DNA from: CTSoil-075 sp964292325
Lineage (GTDB): Bacteria > Bacillota > Negativicutes > DSM-13327
Reading direction: 5' to 3'
DNA length: 37,895 bases
Assembly: GCA_964292325.1 (NCBI GenBank)
Contig: CAXYVG010000027.1
Coordinates: 1-37,895, forward strand
The first letter of the stretch is position 1; the number at the start of each line of letters is the position of its first letter. The notes under the pieces were generated by a model. It searched no databases and was not told the origin of the DNA. It saw nothing but the letters and a program-made list of their open reading frames with translations. Shown here one piece after another: positions 30,544 to 37,895 of the stretch. Made by a program: the position numbers and the translations under genes.

Positions 30544-31119
30544 GTGAAAATAGTGAATGATGTAAAAAATTTGATTCTTGATAAGGCTAAAGAACGAATG
30601 GAACGATTTGGTTTTAAAAAGACAACCATGGATGAAATTAGTAAAGATTGTAGAATTTCTAAAAAAACCATATATGAACACTTTACTGATAAAGAGGATA
30701 TGTTTAAATGCCTTATGGAACGTGAGTGCCATAGCTCGATCGCCATCATATTTTCGCAGATGGGAGATGTATCGGACCCTCTAGAAAGATTGATTTTACT
30801 AACACGAAAGGCGATTGAACATTTTAACCAAGATCACTTTACCACTAGAATCTTAAAAGACGAGGAGTTATTCTTGGCTTTTGTAAATAGAAAATATCAT
30901 GAAATGATTGATGAAGAAATAATTTCCATGATCGCTAACATTATTAAAGAAGGTAAAGAAAAAGGAAAATTTCGAGATGTTGATGAAAGAGTCGTAGCCT
31001 ACGCTGGATTTAAGTTGTTCCAAGCATTCAGCTATACACGGACAAAGCCACTTAACCCAGATCAAGATTACACAGAGATTTTAATTGATTTTCTCGTCAA
31101 TGCAATTGTGAAAAAATAG
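30544..31119 (+). CDS. TetR-family transcriptional regulator
   Basis: A 191-aa regulator. The N-terminal helix-turn-helix is typical of TetR: KERMERFGFKKTTMDEISKD followed by CRISKKTIYEHFTDKEDMF. The remaining 130 residues are an all-helical ligand and dimerisation domain. GTG codons at 30544 and 30553 are both possible starts after GGAGGGGAGG. It stands directly before the RND adaptor and transporter genes in the same direction, so control of the pump is the likeliest role; the OFA gene upstream is another possible target. Confidence 0.87.
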   Translation: MKIVNDVKNLILDKAKERMERFGFKKTTMDEISKDCRISKKTIYEHFTDKEDMFKCLMERECHSSIAIIFSQMGDVSDPLERLILLTRKAIEHFNQDHFTTRILKDEELFLAFVNRKYHEMIDEEIISMIANIIKEGKEKGKFRDVDERVVAYAGFKLFQAFSYTRTKPLNPDQDYTEILIDFLVNAIVKK

Positions 31120-31127
31120 AGGAATAT

Positions 31128-31175
31128 CCAATTAATTAGTAGTTATATGTTAGATAATTGGTATTTCTTTTACCT
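31128..31175 (+). terminator. Probable terminator after the TetR gene
   Basis: CCAATTA (31128-31134) pairs with TAATTGG (31155-31161), with partial extension outward, and is followed by a T-rich stretch. The stem is short and AT-rich, so termination may be partial. Confidence 0.4.
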
Positions 31176-31259
31176 TTTGGAAACTTAAACACCGTAATGG
31201 TTTATTGGTAACGGGATGTTTAGTTACTTGCTAATGAAATATATAGGAGGTTTTTTGGG

Positions 31260-32327
31260 GTGAAAAAATCGATTGTCAGTTGTAGTGCAATATTGACTTT
31301 GCTATTATCCTTTGGTCTAACCGGATGCTCCACTACAGAAATAGTAAAAGAGGAAATACCACTTGTTCGCTCACAAATAGTACAAATGGGTACTGCTGGG
31401 CAAGTAGCCAACTATTCTGGTGAAGTGCGTGGAAGATACGAGACTCAGCTTGCTTTTCAGGTCAGTGGTAAAATTATAAAACGAAACGTGGAACTCGGTA
31501 GCATAGTTCATGCTGGGGATGTTCTGATGGAGATTGATGGTAAGGATATTGTGCAAACGGTAAATATTAGTGCAGCGCAAGTCGCTTCCGCACAGTCGCA
31601 ATTGAATTTGACGGAGACCAATCTAGAGCGGTATCGTACATTATATACGCAAGGAGCCATTAGTAGTGCGCAACTAGATCAATATCAAAATGCATATGAA
31701 GTGGCCTTGGCTGCTGTTCGGCAATCATCAGCTCAATATAACCAAGGTGCCAACCAACTGAGCTATAGCGCTCTAGTGGCAGATAGTAACGGAGTTATTT
31801 CTAGCATCAATGCGGAAGCTGGACAAGTTGTAAGTGCCGGCCAATCGATTCTCACGTTAGTGAAAGATGGTGAACGTGAAATTGAAATCAATGTTCCAGA
31901 AAACCAAATTGAGCGAATGCGCAGTGCGCAGCAACTTCGTATCAATTTTTGGGCACTGCCAGGTGTGATAGTAGATGGTAAGGTTAGAGAAATTTCGCCA
32001 GTAGCGAATCAAGTATCACGAACTTATAAAGTCAGAGTAAGCTTAGTAAATCCTCCTGCCAATGTGAATTTAGGCATGACTGCAAATGTGGTAGTGGCGA
32101 ATGCTACGAATCAACCACTTGTTTATATTCCATTAACGGCAATCTATCAGACCGGGACTACACCGAACGTCTGGATTATTAAAGATGGCGTAGTAAGTTT
32201 GCATCCTATAAAAGTTGGGACTTTTGGTGATGGAAACATTCAGGTTATTGAAGGGCTGCAAGATGGAGATGTAGTGGTTACTGCTGGAGTACAAAAACTG
32301 CGAGATGGACAGAAGGTGCGTATATGA
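31260..32327 (+). CDS. RND efflux adaptor (HlyD/MFP-type) lipoprotein
   Basis: A 355-aa periplasmic adaptor. The signal peptide ends in a lipobox (LSFGLTGC). A lipoyl-like half follows (GEVRGRYETQLAFQVSGKII), then a helical hairpin (about 95-150, from NISAAQVASAQSQLNL to QYNQGANQL), the second lipoyl half (ADSNGVISSINAEAGQVVSA) and beta-barrel and membrane-proximal domains. It links the inner-membrane pump to an outer-membrane channel; no TolC-like gene is in the window. The GTG start has AGGAGG 9 nt upstream. Its stop overlaps the pump start by 4 nt (ATGA), so translation is coupled. Confidence 0.9.
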   Translation: MKKSIVSCSAILTLLLSFGLTGCSTTEIVKEEIPLVRSQIVQMGTAGQVANYSGEVRGRYETQLAFQVSGKIIKRNVELGSIVHAGDVLMEIDGKDIVQTVNISAAQVASAQSQLNLTETNLERYRTLYTQGAISSAQLDQYQNAYEVALAAVRQSSAQYNQGANQLSYSALVADSNGVISSINAEAGQVVSAGQSILTLVKDGEREIEINVPENQIERMRSAQQLRINFWALPGVIVDGKVREISPVANQVSRTYKVRVSLVNPPANVNLGMTANVVVANATNQPLVYIPLTAIYQTGTTPNVWIIKDGVVSLHPIKVGTFGDGNIQVIEGLQDGDVVVTAGVQKLRDGQKVRI

Positions 32328-35300
32328 AGGACCTTAATTTGACAGAATGGGCACTGAATCATAAGCAACTTGTGTATTTATTCATTCTAATGATATTCAT
32401 AGGGGGAATATTTTCCTACCAGAGGCTAGGCCGCATGGAAGATCCTGATTTTGTCATTCGCCAGATGATTGTATCGGTTGCTTGGCCTGGGGCAAGCGCC
32501 CGCCAAGTGGAAGAACAGGTCACAGACAAAATTGAGAAAAAGTTACAGGATACACCTGGCCTCGATTATTTAAAAAGCTATTCGAGCTCCGGACAAGCCG
32601 TTATTTACGTGAATTTAAAAGAGACAGTAAAAGAAAAAGATGTCAGACCTACTTGGCTTGAGGTTCGTAATATGATGAATGACATTAAAGCAACGTTACC
32701 ACAAGGCGTGGTTGGACCTGCTTTTAATGATCGCTTTGATGATGTATTTGGTAGTATTTATGCCCTTACATCAGACGAATACAGCTATGAAGAGATGCGA
32801 GAGAAAGCCGAACAAATTCGCAGAATCTTACTAGGTGTAAACAATGTCAAAAAGGTAGAACTGATTGGTATTCAATCAGAAAAAATTTATATTGAAATAG
32901 AAAGTAGTAAATTAGCCGGGCTTGGCATCAACCCCAATGTTATGATTGCTGCCGTAAAAGCACAAAGTGCGATGACTGCCTCCGGGATGGTTCAGACATC
33001 CTCTGATAATGTATATTTACGAGTATCCGGGATGTTTGAGGATATCGATGCTCTACGCAATATGCCGATTCGAGTCAATGAAAAGACATTTCGTCTAGGT
33101 GATATTGCTAGCATTACGCGTGGTTATAGCGATCCGATAGAGCCCAAAATGTACTATAATGGACAGCCAGCGATCGGCATTGCTCTTTCTATGGATAAGG
33201 GCGGCAATATTCTTACTCTAGGAACAGATCTAGAGAAAGCAATTACTATGATCAAAAAAGATATACCACTTGGTATTGAAATGAGTCAAGTATCCAATCA
33301 GCCTAAAGCTGTGAAAGGATCAATTGATGAGTTTGTCAAATCATTATGGGAAGCGATCATTATTGTCCTTGCCGTTTGTTTTCTCAGTCTTGGTATTCAT
33401 TCTGGCATCGTAGTTGCCCTTTGCATTCCGCTGGTAATTGCCGCAATATTTGTATGTATGGAAATGTGGGGAATTGATTTACACAAAGTATCACTGGGAG
33501 CATTAATCATTGCATTAGGGTTATTGGTAGATGACGCTATTATCGCTGTGGAGATGATGAGCGTAAAACTCGAACAAGGATGGGGAAGATTTGAAGCCGC
33601 TTGCTATGCTTATACGGCTACTGCCTTTCCGATGCTTACAGGCACATTGATTACTTGCGCTGGCTTCATACCCGTAGGTTTTTCGAAAGGGTCGACGGCG
33701 GAGTTCACTAGTAGTTTGTTCTGGGTTATCACCATTGCACTTTTAAGCTCTTGGTTTGTATCAGTTGTCGTAACGCCGCTATTAGGCTATAAATTAATCA
33801 AGACCAAACAAGAGCAGAAGCACGATCTATATGACACCAGGTTTTATCGGATATTTCGACAGACGCTGACTTGGTGTCTAGAGCACAGAAAAATAGTGCT
33901 CAGTGTAACGCTAGCGTGCTTCATAAGTTCTATTTTTTTATTAAAGTTTGTAAAGCAGGAGTTTTTTCCACCGTCCACTCGTCCGGAGCTGATTGTTGAG
34001 ATGACGTTACCTGAGGGGTCATCGCTCGCAGCAACTGAACAAGAGGCCAAGAAACTTTCTGATAGTCTTATAGGCGATTCGAACATTGAAAGTTATAGCT
34101 ACTATGTTGGCAAAGGAGCACCGCGCTTTATTCTCACAATGGAACCAAAGCTACCAGCGAATAACTTTGCTCAGTTTATTATTGTTGCCAAGGATGTAAA
34201 ATCTCGTGAGGCAGTAAATGAGAAAGTGGATCAATTATTTGCTGATGGCTTTGAAAAAGTGAGGGGGCATGTCAAGCTTATTCAAACTGGGCCACCTTCG
34301 GATTATCCCGTTATGCTACGTGTAAGTGGCTATGATCATGAGAAGGTTCGTGAAATTGCAGCGCAGGTCAGAGACTGTTTAGCGGATAATCCAAAACTGA
34401 AAGATATCAACGTTGACTGGAATGAAAAAAGCAAAGTTATGCATCTGAGCGTTGATCAAGACAAGGCAAGAATGCTAGGCATCAATAGTCAAGGTTTAGC
34501 GCAGGATTTGCAAACGCAGCTCTCAGGAGCTTCTATTGCTGAACTTTATGAGCAGGATAAGACAATTGGTATTGTATTTCGGATAGATGCCCAAAATCGC
34601 AAAGATTTAGCCAATATGAAAGATCTACCGATACATATCGGTAGCGGTAAATTTGTACCTTTGGAACAAATTGCAAAAATAAGTTATGATGCAGAAGAAG
34701 GTTTAATCTGGCGGCATAGTCTAAAGCCAACTATTACGGTACAAGCAGATGTAGTTCATGGCATAACTGGTAATGACGCAACACAAAAAGTGTATCAAAG
34801 CCTAAAATCTATACGTGATGGTCTTCCGGCTGGTTATAGTATTGATATTGGAGGAGCATCAGAAAAAAGCGCTACTTCCATTGACTTTTTATTGCAACCG
34901 GTTCCCATTATGTTAGTCGTTATTATGCTGTTACTGATGTTTCAGCTACAAAAAATATCGTTAATGATGTTAGCGATTCTTACCGCACCACTAGGGATTA
35001 TTGGGGTTAGTCTGTCGATGCTACTGACCATGCGACCTATGGGATTTGTCGCTCAGCTTGGAATTTTAGCTTTGAGCGGGATGATTATCCGCAATTCGGT
35101 AATTCTCATCGACCAAATTGAGCAACATATTAAAGCGGGCGAGACAACTTGGAATGCCATCATTAATTCAGCTGTACTAAGGTTTCGGCCCATTATGCTT
35201 ACGGCAGCGGCAGCGATACTTGGCATGCTACCATTGGTTCCAAGTTCTTTTTGGGGACCGATGGCGGTGGCGATTGGTGGTGGATTGCTTGGGGCGACCG

Positions 35301-35386
35301 TTATGACATTACTTGTTTTGCCAACCATGTATGCTGCATGGTTTAAGGTGGAACCCGAGATAAAACAGAGTAAAACGGATCAATGA
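32324..35386 (+). CDS. RND-family efflux transporter (AcrB/MexB-like)
   Basis: A 1020-aa inner-membrane pump with the standard RND layout: one membrane helix, a large periplasmic loop, helices 2-6, a connection, and then the same again. Helix 4 carries the proton-relay acidic pair in GLLVDDAIIAVEMM. Other signatures are MEDPDFVIRQMIVSVAWPGA near the start and FRPIMLTAAAAILGMLPL near the end. The length is slightly short for AcrB but usual for this branch. Substrates cannot be predicted. The presence of such a tripartite-type pump supports an outer membrane. A terminator follows. Confidence 0.93.
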   Translation: MKDLNLTEWALNHKQLVYLFILMIFIGGIFSYQRLGRMEDPDFVIRQMIVSVAWPGASARQVEEQVTDKIEKKLQDTPGLDYLKSYSSSGQAVIYVNLKETVKEKDVRPTWLEVRNMMNDIKATLPQGVVGPAFNDRFDDVFGSIYALTSDEYSYEEMREKAEQIRRILLGVNNVKKVELIGIQSEKIYIEIESSKLAGLGINPNVMIAAVKAQSAMTASGMVQTSSDNVYLRVSGMFEDIDALRNMPIRVNEKTFRLGDIASITRGYSDPIEPKMYYNGQPAIGIALSMDKGGNILTLGTDLEKAITMIKKDIPLGIEMSQVSNQPKAVKGSIDEFVKSLWEAIIIVLAVCFLSLGIHSGIVVALCIPLVIAAIFVCMEMWGIDLHKVSLGALIIALGLLVDDAIIAVEMMSVKLEQGWGRFEAACYAYTATAFPMLTGTLITCAGFIPVGFSKGSTAEFTSSLFWVITIALLSSWFVSVVVTPLLGYKLIKTKQEQKHDLYDTRFYRIFRQTLTWCLEHRKIVLSVTLACFISSIFLLKFVKQEFFPPSTRPELIVEMTLPEGSSLAATEQEAKKLSDSLIGDSNIESYSYYVGKGAPRFILTMEPKLPANNFAQFIIVAKDVKSREAVNEKVDQLFADGFEKVRGHVKLIQTGPPSDYPVMLRVSGYDHEKVREIAAQVRDCLADNPKLKDINVDWNEKSKVMHLSVDQDKARMLGINSQGLAQDLQTQLSGASIAELYEQDKTIGIVFRIDAQNRKDLANMKDLPIHIGSGKFVPLEQIAKISYDAEEGLIWRHSLKPTITVQADVVHGITGNDATQKVYQSLKSIRDGLPAGYSIDIGGASEKSATSIDFLLQPVPIMLVVIMLLLMFQLQKISLMMLAILTAPLGIIGVSLSMLLTMRPMGFVAQLGILALSGMIIRNSVILIDQIEQHIKAGETTWNAIINSAVLRFRPIMLTAAAAILGMLPLVPSSFWGPMAVAIGGGLLGATVMTLLVLPTMYAAWFKVEPEIKQSKTDQ

Positions 35387-35433
35387 GAACGTATCCACTT
35401 GTAGAGGTGGGAGTCTTATGATTCGGTTAGATG

Positions 35434-35465
35434 ATGCTACCTCATGATTGGGGTAGCATTATTTG
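35434..35465 (+). terminator. Terminator of the RND operon
   Basis: ATGCTACCTC pairs with GGGGTAGCAT (10 bp, one G-U) around ATGATTG-edge bases; only a short T tract (TTATTT) follows. Confidence 0.55.
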
Positions 35466-35620
35466 ACGTTATGATTGCTTTTTTCGATATAAACAATTAA
35501 TTTCCAACAGTAGCATGTTCGATATTGAAGGAGTTTTATGTAAAAATAGAGAACAAAACCAAGGTGTCTCGTTGTGAAGTCTAGTTTATAAAACATGGCA
35601 GGTATATAGGAGTTGAAAAA

Positions 35621-37279
35621 ATGATAGCTCATTCAAAAATACGACGGACAGCGGCCGTTATCAAGTTATTTGCAGGTTTTCTGTTGGAGATTGCTTGGTA
35701 TAATCTTCTACGTACTATATATGGTCCCAAAATGGAGGAACGATTGCCTGAGATTTATCGAAAACAGGCGATTCGTTTTCGAGAAACGGCTTTAGCCTTG
35801 CAGGGATTAATGATCAAAGTGGGACAGTTTTTTAGTACTCGCATTGATGTACTTCCAAGGGAATATATTTCAGAATTAGCTCTGCTACAAGATCAAGTAC
35901 CACCTGTGAATTATACTCAAATCAAAGAAGTAATTGAGTTAGAACTTGGGGGGAAGGTTGAAGATATATTTGCCGAGTTTGATACTAACCATATCGCTGC
36001 GGCATCTTTTGGACAGGTATACCGAGCTGTTTTGCTATCAAAGGAAGTGGTGGCAGTCAAAGTATTAAGACCAGGCATTGAGCAGATTATTGCAATCGAT
36101 CTAATGGCTTTTCGAGTCGTGATATGGATGCTAAAGATATGTACAAATTGGGAAAAATATGCAGATTTTGATACGATCTATGCTGAATTTAGTGCTACCA
36201 TCCAAAATGAACTTGACTACCGGCAAGAACTGAGTAATCTAGAACAGTTTCGGGCTAATTTTCAAGGCGATCCGATGGTTTCTGTGCCACTTGTTTATCC
36301 CCAATATTCAAGGCAGCGAGTATTGACACTGGAATTCGTATCAGGGTACAAGGTAACGGATCGGGCTGGCTTGTTAGCGGCAGGACTGAATCCTGAAACC
36401 GTAGCGGGAAATTTAGTTGATTCTTATCTTAAACAAGCGTTAATACATGGTTTTTACCATGCTGATCCTCATCCGGGGAACTTATTTGTGAGGCCAGATG
36501 GTGGAATTATTTTTATTGATTTTGGTATGGTAGGCAGAATTACAGATCATAACAAAAGAGCGATTCGTAAGCTGATTGGTGGGCTGATCAATAGTAATGC
36601 GGAAGATGTTTCCCATGCACTGCAAGAACTAGGGTTTATCAAAGCAACAGCCAATCTTTTAAGTTTGCAAAAGGCGATTGCGTTGTTATTGACTGTCTTG
36701 CAGGATATACGATTTGAGGAATTGGGTACTCTAAAATTTGATGGGATTTTAGAAGAATTGCGTGAGTTCATTTATTCTCAACCCTTTCAAATCCCTGTGC
36801 ATTATACTTTTTTAGGCAGAGCTGTGGGTACTCTTTCTGGGATTGCAGCAGGGCTAGATGCGAATATGAATATTTTGTCCATTATTAAACCTTATGCCAA
36901 ACAGGTTTTGGGCCAAGATTTTTCACCTTGGCAATTAGTTTGGCAGAAAACCCAAAAAGTAGTGCGGGCGGGGATTGAGATTCCACCTTTACTAGAGCAG
37001 ACATTGAAAGATGTCCGTGCTGGCGATGTCCAAGTCAAGATGGAAATGGGACCTGTGCTTCGGCAACTTAGATTTCAAGAAACATTAGCAAATCGACTGG
37101 TATGGGCTATTTTATTGGCAGGTACAGGGATTGCTGCTGCGGTGGTTTGGAGTAGTGGGCAAGAAAAATTGGCTATGTACTTGTTATATATTATGGCCGT
37201 ATTTGCCTTACTATTAGTCAATAATTTGTGCAAACAGGCTGAAAAAACGCTACCATGGCACCGTAATTCCCGCCGGTAG
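35621..37279 (+). CDS. AarF/UbiB (ABC1) family atypical kinase
   Basis: A 552-aa protein of the ABC1/ADCK/UbiB family, atypical kinases linked to ubiquinone or other isoprenoid-quinone metabolism. The family-specific KxGQ motif is in LMIKVGQFFSTRIDVLPREY. An alanine-rich loop replaces the glycine loop (AAASFGQVYRA). The lysine strand is VAVKVLRPG, the catalytic loop HADPHPGNLF, and the metal-binding motif IDFGMVG. Two membrane helices close the protein (about 490-540). In an anaerobe with menaquinone or no quinone the role is unclear. The ATG at 35621 has TATAGGAG upstream. It is alone between two terminators. Confidence 0.88.
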   Translation: MIAHSKIRRTAAVIKLFAGFLLEIAWYNLLRTIYGPKMEERLPEIYRKQAIRFRETALALQGLMIKVGQFFSTRIDVLPREYISELALLQDQVPPVNYTQIKEVIELELGGKVEDIFAEFDTNHIAAASFGQVYRAVLLSKEVVAVKVLRPGIEQIIAIDLMAFRVVIWMLKICTNWEKYADFDTIYAEFSATIQNELDYRQELSNLEQFRANFQGDPMVSVPLVYPQYSRQRVLTLEFVSGYKVTDRAGLLAAGLNPETVAGNLVDSYLKQALIHGFYHADPHPGNLFVRPDGGIIFIDFGMVGRITDHNKRAIRKLIGGLINSNAEDVSHALQELGFIKATANLLSLQKAIALLLTVLQDIRFEELGTLKFDGILEELREFIYSQPFQIPVHYTFLGRAVGTLSGIAAGLDANMNILSIIKPYAKQVLGQDFSPWQLVWQKTQKVVRAGIEIPPLLEQTLKDVRAGDVQVKMEMGPVLRQLRFQETLANRLVWAILLAGTGIAAAVVWSSGQEKLAMYLLYIMAVFALLLVNNLCKQAEKTLPWHRNSRR

Positions 37280-37368
37280 ACAAAATAGAAAAGATGAATT
37301 GTGGAAATCGCCACAAAATAATGATGCTAATTATCATGTAGTATTTGATATTCATAATGTTCAATAGT

Positions 37369-37403
37369 AATACCGGTCAACTTTATGTTGACCGGTATTT
37401 TGA
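37369..37403. terminator. Terminator between the UbiB-like and DUF1540 genes
   Basis: AATACCGGTCAAC and GTTGACCGGTATT are perfect 13-bp arms around TTTAT, with a TTTTGA tail on the plus strand. It can serve both converging genes. Confidence 0.8.
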
Positions 37404-37447
37404 GTTACCATATATCTTTGTCAATGTACTGGTGCGTTATATCTAAT

Positions 37448-37606
37448 TTAACTCTTTTTGAAGCTTCCACAGTCTGTACATTCAATCGTAGAAGCTTTTG
37501 GTGCATGTTTTACTACCTCAATTTTTTCTAACGTACAGTAGTTATCATCTTTACAATGAAATGTACATTCTGTCACTGTGCAACCGATACTTTCATTATG
37601 ATTCAT
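37448..37606 (-). CDS. DUF1540 domain protein (52 aa)
   Basis: A small cysteine-rich protein with the family layout: IGCTVTECTFHCKDDNYCTL, then EKIEVVKHAPKASTIECTDC. The cysteines would bind a metal, probably zinc. DUF1540 proteins are common in spore-forming Firmicutes and have no settled function. The ATG at 37606 has a strong AGGAGGTAATCAACT upstream, which makes this a confident call despite its length. It is transcribed toward the UbiB-like gene and shares its terminator. Confidence 0.85.
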   Translation of the reverse strand: MNHNESIGCTVTECTFHCKDDNYCTLEKIEVVKHAPKASTIECTDCGSFKKS

Positions 37607-37895
37607 AGTTGATTACCTCCTAAAGTATTAATAGAAACAAGATTATTTTGTGTTTATAAATGATAATTATACATGGGATTTTGGTAAGGTAATATTTTTT
37701 TGTGCTATGCGATTATAGCGGTATCGCTAACCAATTTAAACTGCCGGAGTGTATCGAGATCGCGACAGGGATGTATAACTAATTCATACGAACGACATCG
37801 CCAATGATAGACGTTGACAACCTATATCGTTAGTGATACTATCCCGTCTTTGACACTTAAGAGAATAAAAAAAGCCAGAACCCCTTTATTTATAA
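37607..37895. other. Non-coding right end with a promoter and part of an outside terminator
   Basis: No convincing gene is present. TTGACA (37814-37819) and TACTAT (37837-37842), 17 nt apart, make a good plus-strand promoter leading out of the window. GGTATCGCTAAC (37720-37731) recurs inverted as GTTAGTGATAC over that promoter. On the minus strand GGGGTTCTGGCTTTTTTT (about 37864-37881) looks like the 3' arm and T run of a terminator whose other arm is beyond the edge. A 38-codon minus-strand frame (37707-37820) has no start and no recognised product. Confidence 0.5.

Noticed and set aside
37707..37820. 38-codon minus-strand frame near the right edge as a gene end
   Set aside because: No start codon, no ribosome-binding site and no recognised family.
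1..37895. CRISPR array, prophage or intact insertion sequence
   Set aside because: No regularly spaced repeats, no phage structural or integrase genes and no transposase frame were seen.

Overview
The window reads as chromosome of a low-GC, spore-forming bacterium that also has an outer membrane, most likely a member of the Negativicutes (Sporomusa/Pelosinus type). The sporulation side is a gerA-gerC-gerB germinant-receptor operon, a spore photoproduct lyase-family gene, a Spo0E-type phosphatase and a SpoIIE-domain phosphatase. The envelope side is a complete RND pump pair (lipoprotein adaptor plus inner-membrane transporter). The lineage is inferred from this combination; no rRNA gene is present to confirm it.

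Layout. 1-3.3 kb: the end of a probable permease, a CPA1 Na+/H+ antiporter and a DUF389 membrane protein. 3.3-6.3 kb: a small unknown gene, a decayed metallo-hydrolase fragment lying between two related palindromes, an XRE regulator fused to a desulfoferrodoxin/superoxide-reductase module (minus strand), and a SplB-like radical SAM enzyme lacking the usual catalytic cysteine. 6.4-9.3 kb: a copper module, csoR then copA. 9.3-12.1 kb: a pyrimidine-dimer glycosylase-like gene and a Cache-PAS-SpoIIE phosphatase. 12.2-17 kb: a NifJ remnant, a 41-aa peptide gene and the ger operon (minus). 17-19.1 kb: an LTA-synthase-like sulfatase (minus), apparently starting at ATA. 19.4-26.1 kb: a GntR regulator divergent from an ATC hydrolase-like / cysteine desulfidase / MFS operon, then a drug-type MFS gene and an EamA-like exporter (minus). 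26.4-28.3 kb: a PHP phosphatase, an unknown Cys-containing protein, and a c-di-GMP-I riboswitch with terminator ahead of a Spo0E-like gene. 28.4-28.9 kb: four tRNAs (Thr, Asn, Gly, Leu). 29-35.4 kb: an OFA-type MFS gene, then a TetR gene with the RND pump. 35.6-37.6 kb: an AarF/UbiB-type kinase and a small DUF1540 protein.

How the parts may work together. The GntR operon looks like a sulfur-amino-acid catabolic unit: MFS uptake, opening of a thiazoline-type precursor, then cysteine to pyruvate, ammonia and sulfide, with the EamA-like exporter possibly relieving cysteine excess. The riboswitch-Spo0E arrangement would connect c-di-GMP to the Spo0A phosphorelay. CsoR and CopA form a copper-efflux circuit.

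The gaps between genes hold several recognisable gene remnants (metallo-hydrolase, NifJ, a receiver domain, an amino-acid ABC permease). I saw no CRISPR array, prophage, integrase or intact insertion sequence.
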